Below, piece after piece: positions 47,837-60,231 of a DNA stretch of 64,000 bases. The stretch's first letter is position 1, and each line of letters opens with the position of its first letter. The DNA is from Hypericum androsaemum. Lineage: Eukaryota > Streptophyta > Magnoliopsida > Malpighiales > Hypericaceae. The DNA lies in NCBI GenBank assembly GCA_963995505.1, contig OZ023198.1:682001-746000 (forward strand), given 5' to 3'. Under the pieces are notes generated by a model. That model was given only the letters and a program-made list of their open reading frames with translations, ran no database searches and was not told where the DNA came from. The position numbers were made by a program, and so were the translations under genes.

Positions 47837-50260
47837 GGAAGCTTAGCTTTTTTCACCGCCTGGTGGATTGAGCATTTCGTCGAACAGGTTGTGGGCAATA
47901 AAATGCTCCCAACTTTCGCCTTCTTTGAACTAATGTAACCTGCAATTAGAAAGTCAACAATTAGGGACTTTTTTGAGCTCCCCAAGTCAAAACAGGAGAG
48001 AGATTAGACAACTTTCTTCCTGAGAGTACCAAGGAAGGATCGCACGGAGCCCAGATTAGGATTTACTTATTCTAAAATTTTAGGTACAAGTCCACCTAAC
48101 TATATTATGGTTTGATTTATTTGAACGCCTGTATATTGTGCGTTAAAAATGTTCGGTTGAGTGACGCATATTTTTGGAGTTGACATTTTGGATAATTTTT
48201 TACAAACATATCCCTAAATATAATTAGAATAAAATATATATTCAATTGATTGGTTTTAGATCTATTTTTTAAAAACAAATGAGAATTAAATATGGAAAAA
48301 AACTCTTCCCTTTTGATTTCTTGGAACCCTGAGGAATCGTTACAAGTGACCGATTGGATTAGTTTGAGTTTAGAAGTCAAATATGAATGTGTGTTCCATT
48401 AAAAAAATTAATACGTGTTACAATAAAATTGTTTAGATTGAATAAAGAGATATATTCGACTTAAAACACGACCAAAAACTTCTCATTTGATCGGAGTTCG
48501 AACTCTCGACCACAAGAATAGAGGCATGAGTTAAAGACCACAAAATTATCATAAAAAATACGAAAGAATGATGTTGTACTTGTATGTATCGGTTTTCCCA
48601 AATCTATCTCATTTGCTCTCTAAATGAGTTTTTTTTTCAAGTTTTTCCTTATTTACCAAGTTTTTCTATTTTTTTGGATAAGTAAATTTTTATTCCAATT
48701 ATTATACTTCGATTTAAATCATGAAGCTCACTCAATACATGAATGCCTTATATCATTTGGGCAAGTGCTTTTTTGCGCTTTTCTTCTCATTTTGTCTCAA
48801 ATTTCTTCTCTCTTTATCACAGTTCGAATCGTTCTAGGAATAATCACTCTAGACTCTCTTCGAGATCGTTCTTAACGTACTTATAAAAAAAGATTGTTCT
48901 TGGCATTCTCAGGACATCTTTTGCTTCACATAAAATCTAATTTTAACAGTAACGTCCGCGTTAGTAATCTTTCAATGCTTCCACAAATATTGATAACTAC
49001 TCATTAAAAAACCAACATTGATAGCTTCACTGTATAAAAGTATAAGGGGCCAGATTCTAGGGCCTTGTAGCATAATCCGGATAATGTGAAATGGCCAACA
49101 TGTGTGATTACAGTCTTGCAATATTCTAGATTACGTAAGGGTATTTTTAGAAATTTGTATTTAAAATCAAATGACATTTTGCCTAGTGGTACAAGATGTA
49201 TAAGATTTGACGGAGGTCAAATGTTCAAACTCTTGCAAGGTGTACTTAGTGTAAAATTTACCTTTCAAAAAAAAGAAAAAAAAATTGTATTTAAAGTATA
49301 ATGTACTAATGTCTACAATATTGTGTATTGCCGCCCACCACATGTATACCTACAATCCTCGATTATCCCATTAATGAATAATGGTACATTAATGAAGTGA
49401 ACAATGGTACACCGTGCGACAAATAATGATACATCATACACCAAACAATGGTACACATTGCTAGTTAACTAATTTTGGCCAGAGGGTGAGTTGCCTATCA
49501 CCTGTTCGGTGAACTGTCTCGTAAATTCATTAAAAAAGCGTACAATTAACCACATCTTTTTCTAAATTGTTCATCGTGGTTCAATTTATGTTATTATTGA
49601 GAAAAAAAAAGAAATTCAGGCTGTCTTGATCTAGTACAATATATTACAAACAATGATACATTTATACGGCGAACGATAGTACACAATATGTCGATCAATG
49701 GTACACATATACCGAACAATAGTACACCTTTAAATATTTGTATCAAAGTAAATTAGATTATTAGGGTTTCGGGGAGGAAGAGAGAAGGAGGGGAGGAAAA
49801 TTTGGGTTTCTAGTAGATTAGAGAGGAAAAATTGCAAGTGTTGCCATCATACAATGAAAGTTTTATTTTTTTTATTTAGTTTATTTGCATTTAATGGTAC
49901 ATCATATTGTATTCAATGGTATATCGTATTGCATTCACTGATACATTTAGTGATAACATAATTATATAATTAAAAATATAATCATAATTAATGATATACT
50001 TGATTATATAGAAGTCTCATAATAGAGGAGGCGTTTCTGTATTGGATAAAGACAATTATTATTGAAGATAAGAAAAATCTCTTAATTATGGAGAATTCTT
50101 TATTGAATAAATATATATTTAAAGAAAATAATCAATGATTTATTTTGGCGAGATATTTATGACACGTATTCCCCAAATATCTATGTATATTGTACGCGTG
50201 AATCTCAATTGTCGAACTAAACAACTCTCGCGCCTTGCCACAACCAAAATCACACTCTGA
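47837..50260. other. Long AT-rich intergenic region, no gene
   Basis: The first 100 bp are the likely 5' leader of the DPH7 gene. The rest is AT-rich with only short featureless ORFs, apart from the GGTACA-type repeat at 49330-49950. Confidence 0.5.
49330..49950. repeat. Dispersed CAATGGTACA-type short repeats
   Basis: Variants of (C/G)AA(T/C)(G/A)(G/A)TACA(C/T) recur roughly a dozen times over 600 bp, in two or three clusters (49380-49455, 49645-49730, 49900-49950), always in the same orientation. Spacing is irregular (about 20-25 bp), so it may be a decayed minisatellite. Confidence 0.5.
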
Positions 50261-52728
50261 TGGGATAAAAAATACTCATGATCTCTGATCTTTTATAAAT
50301 TTTAGCACATGCTCACTCATCTATTTTTTTCCTTTATGATCACTCATCTATATTAAGTCACCCTTGTATGGTCACTGTGACTAAATTTGAAATTATAAAA
50401 TTTTTAAAATATCCCAAACTTTTTTTCCTCTCTCTCGCATTTTACTTCCTCCCTTCTCTCATTTCAAAATTGAAAATTCGATTCATCGAATAATTCGATG
50501 AATTGCCGAATTTAGGATATGGAATCATGTTCGATTCGATCCATTCAAGGACGAATTTGAATATGAATTTTGGTTTGTATGAGCTGATTTGAATCTAAAT
50601 CGAATTTTTAATGAATCATATCAAATCCAAATTTTCATTGAAAATGCAATTGAGCCGATTCAATTCTAGGATAAAACTTAGGGGACCGGATGGAACCCAT
50701 GGTATTGTATGTTTTAGCCTAATTATAAATTTTTTTTCTTTTGCAAAATCTTCTGAGGGAACAGAATAGGTGCTGGCATTTTTAAAAGGGTAAAAAGGAA
50801 AGGCGATATCTTATACAAATCGGATAACCAAACTGTCGGCAATCGTCTACGCGTGTGTACCATTCAGAAGTAAGAGAGAGCCTACTTCGAGTGTACGGAA
50901 AAAGCTTTTTTAATGTTGTCTGGTATTTGAAAGAATATTGGAGTCGATTAAAACTTTTGAAATACGAATCTGGTGGAATTAATCGCAGACTGATGCTGCG
51001 AACTAAACCCATCATATTAACGTAATTATCAACTAACAGTTTTTTTTTTTGCAAGGAAATCATTAACAATTGATTATTAATGATTTCTCTCTCTAAAAAC
51101 CTCCTTCTTCTCTTCCTAATTTGTGGGTCCATCGCTAAAACCTCGCTCTATTCGCCGATGATCTTCCGTTGACTTGGACCGGTGACACGCTGCGACAATT
51201 TTTCATGGAGAAGGGCAAGGTTTTAGATGCTTTTATCCCGGAGAAGCTCTCTAGGAGAATGTTACGCTTCGGCTTCGTTGGATTTGGTGCCAAAATAGAC
51301 CTACAGGAGATCATCAAATCCACTTAAGGCACCCAATTTGAAGGCAAGAAAATCTCAGTGGCAGAAGCCCAGTTCAAAAGAAAACCAAAGCAGGTTTCTG
51401 GAAATGGGGTAGGAAACACCAAGGTCTCAAGCCAAGTCTTATCAGGAGAGTCAAGCAAGCTTGAGAAAATATTGACACTCTCCTCGTCATCAATTAAGGA
51501 GGCAGATCCAGAAACCAACAAAGTGGAAAAAGCACTATGGGTTAAGAAACATTCTTATGTGGATGCGCATTCCATGGATGACATGGCGTTACATTTGGAT
51601 GATTCTGGAACCACAAAGGGAAGGAGGTGAGTGTGATTGGGCCTTTGATGCCCACGGAGGCCCATGGCGAAACATGCCATGTAGGAGCTGCCCAATCTGA
51701 AAATTCTCTCGTTATTCGGCTTGGTAATATGACCCCAATGAGAAGTAGCAGGCCCAAAAAACCAAACACTAAAGATCAAGGAAGGCCTAATCCGAACTGC
51801 AAAAGACATGTGGAAAGAAGTTCTAGCTTTTGGGCACAAGGAGAAACTCGAGAGGTCGGACAAACCGGATGAGAATTCCCAAACCGAGCTTCAGATTATT
51901 GCGGAAAAATTATTCTCGCTATGAGATGGGAACGTCTCGGAATACCTTAAAGTCGATTGCATCAAAATTATAGAAGAATGTAATGCCGAGATTTAGGAGA
52001 TTTATGCTAAAGATATTATCTATCTAGTATTTTCTAGATAGTCTAATATCTTTTGTCATTTTAGGAGAATTGTTGTTTTTAACGACGTGACAAGTGTAAT
52101 GCACTTTGTGCACTATCGGTGTAGCCTTTTGATAGGTAATAAACACTTTACGTATTTAAAAAAATCAACTAACAGTTTTTACCAATTACCAATCGGAAAA
52201 AAATATTTACCCTTCTCAAACTATATTCACAACAAAATTGTTTCCGCCACCAGATTTGAAAGTCCAAATATATATCACGTGTAATAGTTGAGAAAAATTG
52301 GCGACCTTCGGATTGATTAGTTATCCCCGTAACGAATCCGAATTTTCATTGAAAATTTGATTGAGCCAATTCGATTTAATTATATTCGTTGAAAATTCGA
52401 TTCAGATTCAAATCGGCTCATACGAACCAAAATTCATATTCGAATTCGTTTTTGAACGAATCAAATCGAATATGAATCCGTATCCTAAATTCGTCAATTC
52501 ATCGAATTATTCGGCGAATCAAATTTTTCAATTTCGAAATGAAAGAGAAGGGAGGAAGTAAAATGCGAGAGAGAAAGAAAAATAAAATTTGGGATGTTTT
52601 AGAATTTTTACAATTTCAAAATTAATCATAATGACTATACAATAGTAATTTAATATAGATGAGTGACTATAAAAGGATAAAAAATAGACGAGTGACCGTG
52701 ACTGACCATAGCTGTTTTTTTTATCCCA
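50261..52728. mobile_element. Inverted-repeat element, about 2.5 kb, with 400-bp TIRs
   Basis: Ends are TGGGATAAAAAA at 50261 and its reverse complement ending at 52728. Arms of about 400 bp (50261-50690 and 52325-52728) match in reverse, including the ATTCATCGAATAATTCG, TGAATTT and GAGCCGATTCAATT blocks. I could not find a convincing target-site duplication. The interior holds a LINE ORF1-like RRM fragment (51130-51390). A single broken arm of a related element may lie at 35780-35990. Confidence 0.75.
51130..51640 (+). pseudogene. Fragment of a plant LINE ORF1-type RRM protein
   Basis: The frame reads LTWTGDTLRQFFMEKGKVLDA then FIPEKLSRRMLRFGFVGFG, an RNA-recognition-motif core seen in plant retroelement ORF1 proteins. 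A stop follows near 51326, then FEGKKISVAEAQFKRKPK and a Ser/Glu-rich low-complexity tail. It lies between the TIRs, so it was either captured by the element or is a LINE remnant that inserted into it. Not functional. Confidence 0.5.
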
Positions 52729-52754
52729 GATGGTACCCTATCAGTGAAAATACC

Positions 52755-53802
52755 GAGTATTTTTCCTAAAGGGGGTTTATTTCCGTGACAATACTCTGAT
52801 TGGGGTTCTGGGGAAAAGTTTTCAGTGTCTGGGGTCGAGCCAAAAAATGCTCAAAATAGAGCGTTTTTGTCCAAAAACGCTCTAGTTTCAGCATTTTTTG
52901 GTTTTCATCCAAAAAAAATTAGCGGCTTGAGACGAGCGAGAAAGGCGGAGCTGTGTAGCCTTGGAAAAAAATCCACTTAAAAACACACAATTGCTCAAAT
53001 TTATTAGAGAGCACTTTAACCAATCAAGCTACGAGAGCTTATTGACTTATGATTTTGTAATAAATAATATAATTATATAAATGCGGAATCAACCTTTATT
53101 ATTTATGTTACACATTTATGCAATTCATTATTTATTTCATAAATACGTATTTATGTAATTTATTATTTATTTCGTAAATAGGTATTTATGTAATATATTA
53201 TTTATTTCGTAAATATGTATTTATGCAATACATTATTTATTTCATAAATACATATTCATGCAATAAATTATTTATTTCGTAAATACGTATTCATGCAATA
53301 CATTATTTATTTCGTAAATACGTATTCATGCAATACATTATTTATTTCGTAAATGCGTATTTATACAATACATTATTTATTTCGTAAATACGTATTTATG
53401 CAATTCATTATTTATTTCATAAATACGTAATTATGCAATACATATTTATGCAATACATTATTTATTTTGTAAATATGTATTTATCCAATTCATTATTTAT
53501 TTCATAAATACGTATTTATGCAATACATTATTTATTTCATAAATGCTTATTTATGCAATACATTATTTATTTCATAAATGCATATTTATGTAATAGATTA
53601 TTTTATTTCATTAATGTTTATTTATGTAATATATTATTTATTTCATAAATATATATTTATATAATAAATAATTTATTTATATGTATTTCATAAATATGTA
53701 TTTTGAGCATTTTTTGGCTCGATCTTAGACATAAATTTTTTTTTCCCAAAACTCCAATAAGAATATTGTCAGAAAAATAAACTCCTTTTAAAAAAAATAC
53801 TC
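52755..53802. mobile_element. Foldback/MULE-type element whose core is a satellite
   Basis: Ends are GAGTATTTTT and AAAAATACTC. The arms (about 52755-52890 and 53690-53802) are reverse complements, including TTTGGCTCGA/TCGAGCCAAA and GAGCATTTTTTGG. A 9-bp target duplication GAAAATA(C/T)C lies at 52746-52754 and 53803-53811 (8 of 9 match). The space between the arms is mostly a 35-bp tandem repeat. Arm sequence resembles that of the element at 55764-56882 (GGGGTTCT.GGGGAA, GTCTGGGGTCGAGC), so they form one family. Confidence 0.85.
53097..53695. repeat. 35-bp AT-rich tandem repeat, about 17 copies
   Basis: Unit roughly CATTATTTATTTCGTAAATA plus CGTATTTATGCAATA. The period is 35 bp where copies are clean (for example 53301 to 53336), with a few insertions and deletions elsewhere. 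It fills the core of the inverted-repeat element. Confidence 0.92.
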
Positions 53803-53811
53803 GAAAATATC

Positions 53812-55754
53812 CAACCGAACCTCAAAAGTATGTCACAATTAACGTGACCCTACATATAAACAGAAGACCGCTTCCCCATGCTTTGTCACGTGCGAACCGC
53901 ACCACTACGAGAAATAAAATCCGCCGCAAACGAAAGAGATAAGCTCGACGGAAGACAACTTGCATGAATCTACGTTAGTGCGTTTCTTTATTAGTAATAT
54001 TACCCGAATAGACCCACCTACTATTTATTTTAAAACTCATAAATTTAATTCCAATTTATATTTTAAATTTCCAAACAGGCTGTCAATAGTTTAACTCGTA
54101 AGACAAGAAAGTAAATGTCATAAGCCGCCTCCCCACCCGAAACGCCAGTACCTTGTTTGCCCTAGTTATACCGTAGAAACCTTGTGCCCATATATATAAA
54201 AGCCTAATAAATATTAGCCTCCCATCCCTCAACCCTTGTGCCTCTTTCTTCCTCTTCTTTTCTTTACAAGCTTCTTCTTTTCGTATTCAAGATCGAACAT
54301 TATCAGTGATATAGGAAATTCTTGTGTTTCGGGTCCTATTCTTGTCTTTGGCTCCTCGATGGTTTTTCCTGCCCAAGTTCTTTAGGTTGTTTGGTGGGTC
54401 AGTCGTATTCAAGATCAAGCATTATCATATTATAATTGTCATTCTTTGTTGTTGGTTTCTTTTGTTTACATCTATGATTTTATTGAAATCCAATTAATTA
54501 ATTTTTTGAGAAAGAATTAATTTATTAGTTGGATGTGCATAAATCTTCCATCCGCTTGCGAACTCAAGATGAGCAAGGCGGCCATATTTTGCACAAAGCG
54601 ACCAAATAAGAAGTATCTTATGAATTGATACTTCTTGTGCAGTATCCAGTATGGTCGTTGACGTTATCGGATCGGCCTTACTAGGATCTTGCATATATTT
54701 TTTTGAGAATTATTCTTAATTATTTTGCTTTTAAATCATTTATTTATTAATTCCGTCATATCTAGATCTAATTAATGCTGTTGCCCTCTAGATATCATTG
54801 TCTTGAAGCTGATGATAATGGATTATATATTAGTCTCTCTTTTCCCCCTTTCATTACAAGAATCTAAAGATTCGTTTTTCAGTTTTACCATCAACCTTTA
54901 TGGTCCATCTACGACTTGGTATTGTACATAGTATAATTTTCGTTATTTTATATCAAATGTCGATGACCATATATGATTTACCATCTCTTAAATTTTGTTA
55001 AAAAATTCATATTCCTAGTACAAAACATAGTGTGGTCCGGTAAAATAGGGTTACTCGGATAGATTTGGATTCTCTCAAAAGAGACTAGTATAATTTTTTT
55101 TTGACACAAAAATTACACCAAACGGGAGAAAAAAAATTAGTGGACGATTTATCAACCTCTTAACAACCATCCTCTAGAAATCACTAGAAAAAAATCAGTT
55201 GCTGGATGTGATATTTCGAATTATATATTGCAATAAAGTACAATTTATGTCCGGCAATTTCGGTATAACTAAAAGACCCCTTCCGAAACGCAAAAGGGCA
55301 AGGACTCCCTGCGCCTGACAATTAACCCTTTCACCTACCCTATTCTGCCCAAAAGGTTTGAGTATTTTATCTAGGAGATCAGTTTTAGTATTTAAAAAAA
55401 GGGACGAAAAAATTTAAGTAACATTATACGGGATCCTAAAAAACTGGAACTCTGGAAAATCTTAGCAAATCCTAAAATTCACTCACTGATTTAATTGCAG
55501 AAATTAGTGAAATTTTACGAGAGAGGTTACATTTTTTTTCTCCAAAAATTGAAATTTTGATTTTTTTTGAACAATAAATATTTTTTTGGAGGGTCGGCCA
55601 AACGAGCCAACCCTATAGAGTTCCATAAATAATGTCGGCCATGTCTTGATAGCCATACGGCACCGGCCAATCTAGGGCGAGCGTGGGACAATTAGCCAAA
55701 TGACCTTTTTTTAACAATAAATATATAAATAACAAAAATTAATCTATTTATATT
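53812..55754. other. Intergenic; possible TATA-driven non-coding transcription unit
   Basis: A clean TATATATAAA at 54191-54200 is followed by a CT-rich leader-like stretch (54225-54290), as in plant 5' UTRs, but no coding frame follows. A small stem AAGAAGTATC/GATACTTCTT lies at about 54609-54636. I cannot identify a gene; this may be a promoter relic or a non-coding RNA. Confidence 0.3.
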
Positions 55755-55763
55755 CAAATTATC

Positions 55764-56882
55764 GGTTTTTTTTCCTAAGAGGGGTTGATTTCCCTGACAA
55801 ACCCCTGAATGGGGTTCTCGGGGAATGTTTTCCCTGTCTGGGGTCGAGCAATTGAGCGTTTTTGTGCGCAAGAAAAGGCTTGAAACTGAGCGTTTTTGGT
55901 GAAAAGCCGGCGAAAATTCGACACGCTCTGTCGCAAGAGAATCTACGCCTCGGCTCGTCCCTCGACTCGGCTTCTTCCAAAAAACGCTCCGTTTTCAGCA
56001 TTTTTGTGCTGTTTTTTACGTAATAACTCTGCGTTTTTTTTAACTGACTGACTTATTTTTTTTACATTCTAATTAAATTTGAGGCCAAACGACACTTCCT
56101 AATTTAATTTGTAATAATAATTTTTTAATAATTTTTTACATCTTAAATTTTTGACTCATTAAATCTCAGATTTCATAAATTTTTTAACTTTTACATGTAT
56201 AGTATATAGGGTAGTATGTGTTATTGAGCAATTAAAATCTATAATAATGGGTGCAGCTTTGCAAAAAATTGAGAACTTACTGCATAAATTTTAAAAATTT
56301 TGGTATCAAGTAGGTTCTTAATTTTTTAAGTAGGTTCTCAATTATTGAGCAATTTTTTAAGTAGGTTCTCAATTTTTTGCAAAGTTGCACCCATTATTAT
56401 AGATTTTAATTGCTCAATAACACATACTACCCTATATACTATACATGTAAAAGTTAAAAAATTTATGAAATCTGAGATTTAATGAGTCAAAAATTTAGGA
56501 TGTAAAAAATTATTATTACAAATTAAATTAGGAAGTTTCGTTTGGCCTCAAATTTAATTAGAATGTAAAAAAAATAAGTCAGTCAGTTAAAAAAAATGCA
56601 GAGTTATTACGTAAAAAAATTAGCACAAAAACGCTGAAAACGGAGCGTTTTTTGGAAGAAGCCGAGTCGAGGGACGAGCCGAGGCGTAGATTCTCTTGCG
56701 ACAGAGCGTGTCGGATTTTCGCCGACTTTTCACCAAAAACGCTTAGTTTCAAGCGTTTTCTTGCGCACAAAAACGCTCAATTTTCAGCGTTTTTGTGCTC
56801 GACACCAGACAGGGAAAACATTCCCCGAGAACCCCATTCAGGGGTTTGTCAGGGAAATCAACCCCTCTTAGGAAAAAAAACC
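55764..56882. mobile_element. Near-complete foldback element, 1119 bp
   Basis: The left arm (55764 to about 56290) and right arm (about 56360-56882) are near-perfect reverse complements, leaving only about 70 bp in the middle. Ends are GGTTTTTTTTCCTAAG and CTTAGGAAAAAAAACC. A perfect 9-bp target duplication CAAATTATC lies at 55755-55763 and 56883-56891, as for MULE-type elements. The ORFs on both strands (LEEAESRDEPRRRFSC...) are mirror copies of one arm sequence and not proteins. The high arm identity suggests a recent insertion or ongoing arm conversion. Confidence 0.92.
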
Positions 56883-56891
56883 CAAATTATC

Positions 56892-57394
56892 TATGATTTT
56901 GGCTTATAACATTATTCAAATACTATACTCAATTGTGATATTTTTTTAGAACAAGATGGCGATCATAATGACCATTTAAAAATAACTGAGAAGATGAAAT
57001 ATTATGTAAAATTTATAAAACAATCAACTCTAGTACAAACCAGTGTCTAGGGTTAGGATTCCCCCTTTCAGATGCGGGATTTTTCCCTTAGGGTTAGGGT
57101 CTGTATCACTTTTTCTTTTTTTCACACGAATCACTTTGTTGGATATTTGTATTTCTTCTATACGTGAATCTTGAGCGAGGTCTGATTTCTTGCTGCCCTG
57201 CTTTACCGGTTACGTCACAGAGGGTGTCAGTTAGTACACCTATTTCTTGACCAATTTAAACTTGGCAAGGAAGCTTGTACTACAACAAAAGAGTCTGAGA
57301 AAATAGACATGCAAAAGTTCCATACTTTTTAGCAGTCGGGAGTTTGATGTAAGCCATGGTGTGCACCACGCCCAGATATTGTTGGTATAGAAGA
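56892..57394. other. Intergenic or decayed copia sequence
   Basis: No clear coding frame. The last 150 bp are probably degraded copia integrase/RT-side sequence leading into the RNase H region. A few telomere-like TAGGGTTAGGGT units occur near 57045-57105. Confidence 0.4.
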
Positions 57395-57586
57395 GCTATG
57401 ACATGAGAGTCCAGGCTGTAGAAAAATGTAGCCTTATCCACAATAGAAGCAGAGTACATTGCAATGACAGAGGAAAGAAAATAGTTACTTTAGAGATGTA
57501 TCTAAAGTGAGCAACTTTAAGGATAGATAAGGAAAAAAAAACCCTCCCTAGGGAAAACGAAGAGCCCACAGTAAGTTCAGCCCGGT

Positions 57587-59488
57587 ATGGAGCTCCCACC
57601 TCCGGGGGATCCCGGAGCTTCACCCATAGCCGGAGAGACCAACATCCCTCCACTCCCAGCAGCCACGCCGCCCAGGAGTGGGAAAAAGGTGAAGACCTCT
57701 CAGGGAGAGACTCAATCGTCCCAAGATCTGGCGATGCAAAATCAAGGCCAACAACCGATGTCGCAGGCGGAACCCGAGGAAAGGCGACGTAAGCTGACAT
57801 TTAAGGATGCTATTATGGGTTCCTCCAAAGATCAGCCGATGGAAGACGAAAACCAGCATTTCCATTTTGATCCGGAGGGGGCGGTCTCGAGTGATTCAGA
57901 GGGAGAGGAAGAAGATGATCCCTTTTGCCCGACTATGCGCTTGACAAAGGCTGAGAAGATCGAGATGCGAAAGCCGTGGTGGAAGACGTTGATTATCAAG
58001 GTCCTAGACTACAAAGTTGCCTTCTACTACCTGAAAAGGAGGTTAGCTCAACTCTGGGGACTTCCCTTGGATTTCCATTTGATAGATCTAGGGTATGGGT
58101 TTTATCTTGTGAGGCCAGCGTCGGATGAAGAGTATCAATATATCCTTATGGATGGACCATGGATGATTGCTGATCGATATGTGACCGTTCAACGATGGGT
58201 ACCAAACTTTGATCCGTCAGCCAACAACATTATGAAAGTGGTGGCACGGGTCAGGATACCAAATCTGGCCATGGAATTCTACCATCCGAACTTTTTGAGA
58301 AATCTGGCTAGGCAGATTGGGCGTCCTATCCGGATCGACAATACTATTGAGGAGTGTATGCGAGGGGCTTTTGCACGGGTCTGTGTGGAAATAGACCTAA
58401 CAAAGCCCCTGTTGTCCAAATTTAGGGCATGTCGCCGCTCTCATCGACTGTAATATGAGGGACTACATATGATCTGTTATCGCTGTGGAAGGTACGGTCA
58501 TATGACCATGAGCTGCAAAGCACCGGCTGTTAGTGATGAAATAAGCCTGGACGCCACTCGTGCAAGCTGGACGGAGCCGGTAGCGCCGGAGAAGATGACT
58601 AAACCAGAATTAGAGTCCCATTTTGGGGAATGGATGTTGGTCCAAAAAAAAGTTAAAGGCAAAAGAGGGCCAATGCAGAGAAATGAGGGTTCTAACACTG
58701 AAAAGGAAAGAGGAGGTTCTGTGCAAAAAAAAAGTGCTGGGAAGGATTTACCTGTTCGGGCTTCAGGATTTGAAGTCCTTGCTACTGATGAGGTGGAAGA
58801 GACCCATGTGGGTCAGGTTGGTGAAGTGTCAGAAGCCCAGAAAGGAGCAGGGAGTTCCAACGGTAATGTTAGTGCACAGAAGAGGCCAGAAAAGAGTAGA
58901 GCCCAAGGTAACCAGAGTGGGCCAAGCCAAAGCAAGACAAACCAGTCTCCTAGGGGGATGGGAGGTCCATATCAGCCAACGACCACTAATACTGATAGGC
59001 CCAATAAGAATAAGGCCAAGTCAGGTTACTCTACCTCATCTGGAAAAGGGGAAGGACAAAAAAAAGAAACTAAGAGCTCTTGGGAGACAGCTTACCAAAA
59101 GGAACAATGGGCACACAAGACTGGGAAGGCATCTATCTCTAGCAATAAAAAGTCCTCTGAACCCATGGAGGACAGGATAGAGATACTGCCTTCACCGAGT
59201 ACCCCGCCTGACACTCAACACAACGACACGGTGGTACCGGAGACCCCTCTCACAGAGTTAAATTGGACACCATCTAATATGGGAGGGGCTTTTCGAGGAC
59301 CCGACATACCTGACCCGGGTGAGACTGGGGAAGCTGCGAGCGCCATGGAGGGTGTGATTGAGGAGGTTCAAAGGGTGGGCAGTGGGGTGTCAACTGCCAA
59401 CTCGCAAGTTAGGGTTAAGGAGGATCCAAGAAAGGAACGTAGCAGCTCATCTAAGGGGGCTATTGTTCAGGGGGGATCACCTCCTTAA
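57587..59488 (+). pseudogene. LINE ORF1 (DUF4283 plus CCHC zinc knuckle), one in-frame stop
   Basis: The first part (57587-58453) contains an acidic Ser-rich region and then a DUF4283-type domain (KVLDYKVAFYYLKRRLAQLW, FYLVRPASDEEYQYILMDGP). It ends in TAA at 58451-58453. The same frame continues with YEGLHMICYRCGRYGHMTMSC, a CCHC knuckle (Cys-X2-Cys-X4-His-X4-Cys), then a long low-complexity Lys/Ser/Gln-rich tail to 59488. A single nonsense mutation, not a frameshift, therefore splits ORF1. The product would be an RNA-binding chaperone. Confidence 0.9.
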
Positions 59489-60209
59489 TCTCTTTTCCTT
59501 TTCTGTCAGCTCCTCGGAGTTCAGATTTAACGTTACCAGTTTTAATTTCTAGTTTAATGAATACTAATATTTTTGTGTGGAACTGCCAAGGAGCGGCGAG
59601 TTCTAAATTTAAAAGTACTATCAAAGAGTTTGTGCGCCTACACAATCCAGAGATACTAGTCTTACTCGAGACTTGGATCTCTGGGAAGCGGGCGGAACTT
59701 CTTGCTAAAATGCTCAAGTTTACTAATTTAGTGCAATCTCCTATGCAGGGACATTCCGGAGGCATTTGGATTCTTTGGAATCAAGATATTACGCCTATCA
59801 ACGTATCCTTTGTCCACAAGCAATTCATTCAGTTAGAGGTTGGGAATAAGCCAGACGAAAGATGGTGTTTCACGGCGGTGTATGGTCATACAAAGGCCCA
59901 GTTACGGGAGGATTTATGGGATAATTTGAGGGTAGTTGCTGGCTGTATGAACCTATCATGGTTAATAGCAGGGGATTTCAACATTTTTCAACCCTCGGAT
60001 GGCAAGCTAGGAGGGGCTCCAATCAAAGGAAATAAGCATCTAAAGTTTAAGGAGTGGATTGAGGATTGCGAGTTAATGGAAGGGCTAGCTAATCTCCAAT
60101 GGAGATTGAAGTTCCCCGAAGCCAAAGTGTTCCATTTGGCCCATCTAAAATCGGATCACTGTCCGCTGTTAATTAAGTTAGATTCAGCCCCTAAGTTAAT
60201 GCCAAGTTA

Positions 60210-60231
60210 GGGGGGGGGGGGGGGGGGGGGG
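60210..60231. repeat. Homopolymer run of 22 G
   Basis: Uninterrupted G22 between the endonuclease and RT parts of the LINE ORF2. It can form G-quadruplex on the plus strand and is prone to length change or sequencing error. Confidence 0.9.

Noticed and set aside
49086..49301. 71-codon ORF MKWPTCVITVLQYSRL
   Set aside because: AT-rich chance frame with no recognisable motif.
55759..56909. Mirror-image ORFs MLKTERFLEEAESRDEP and MEEAESRDEP
   Set aside because: Both are translations of the two arms of one inverted repeat, so the apparent conserved protein is a consequence of the palindrome.
57396..57865. Minus-strand ORFs of 134 and 81 codons
   Set aside because: Antisense to the LINE 5' end and ORF1.
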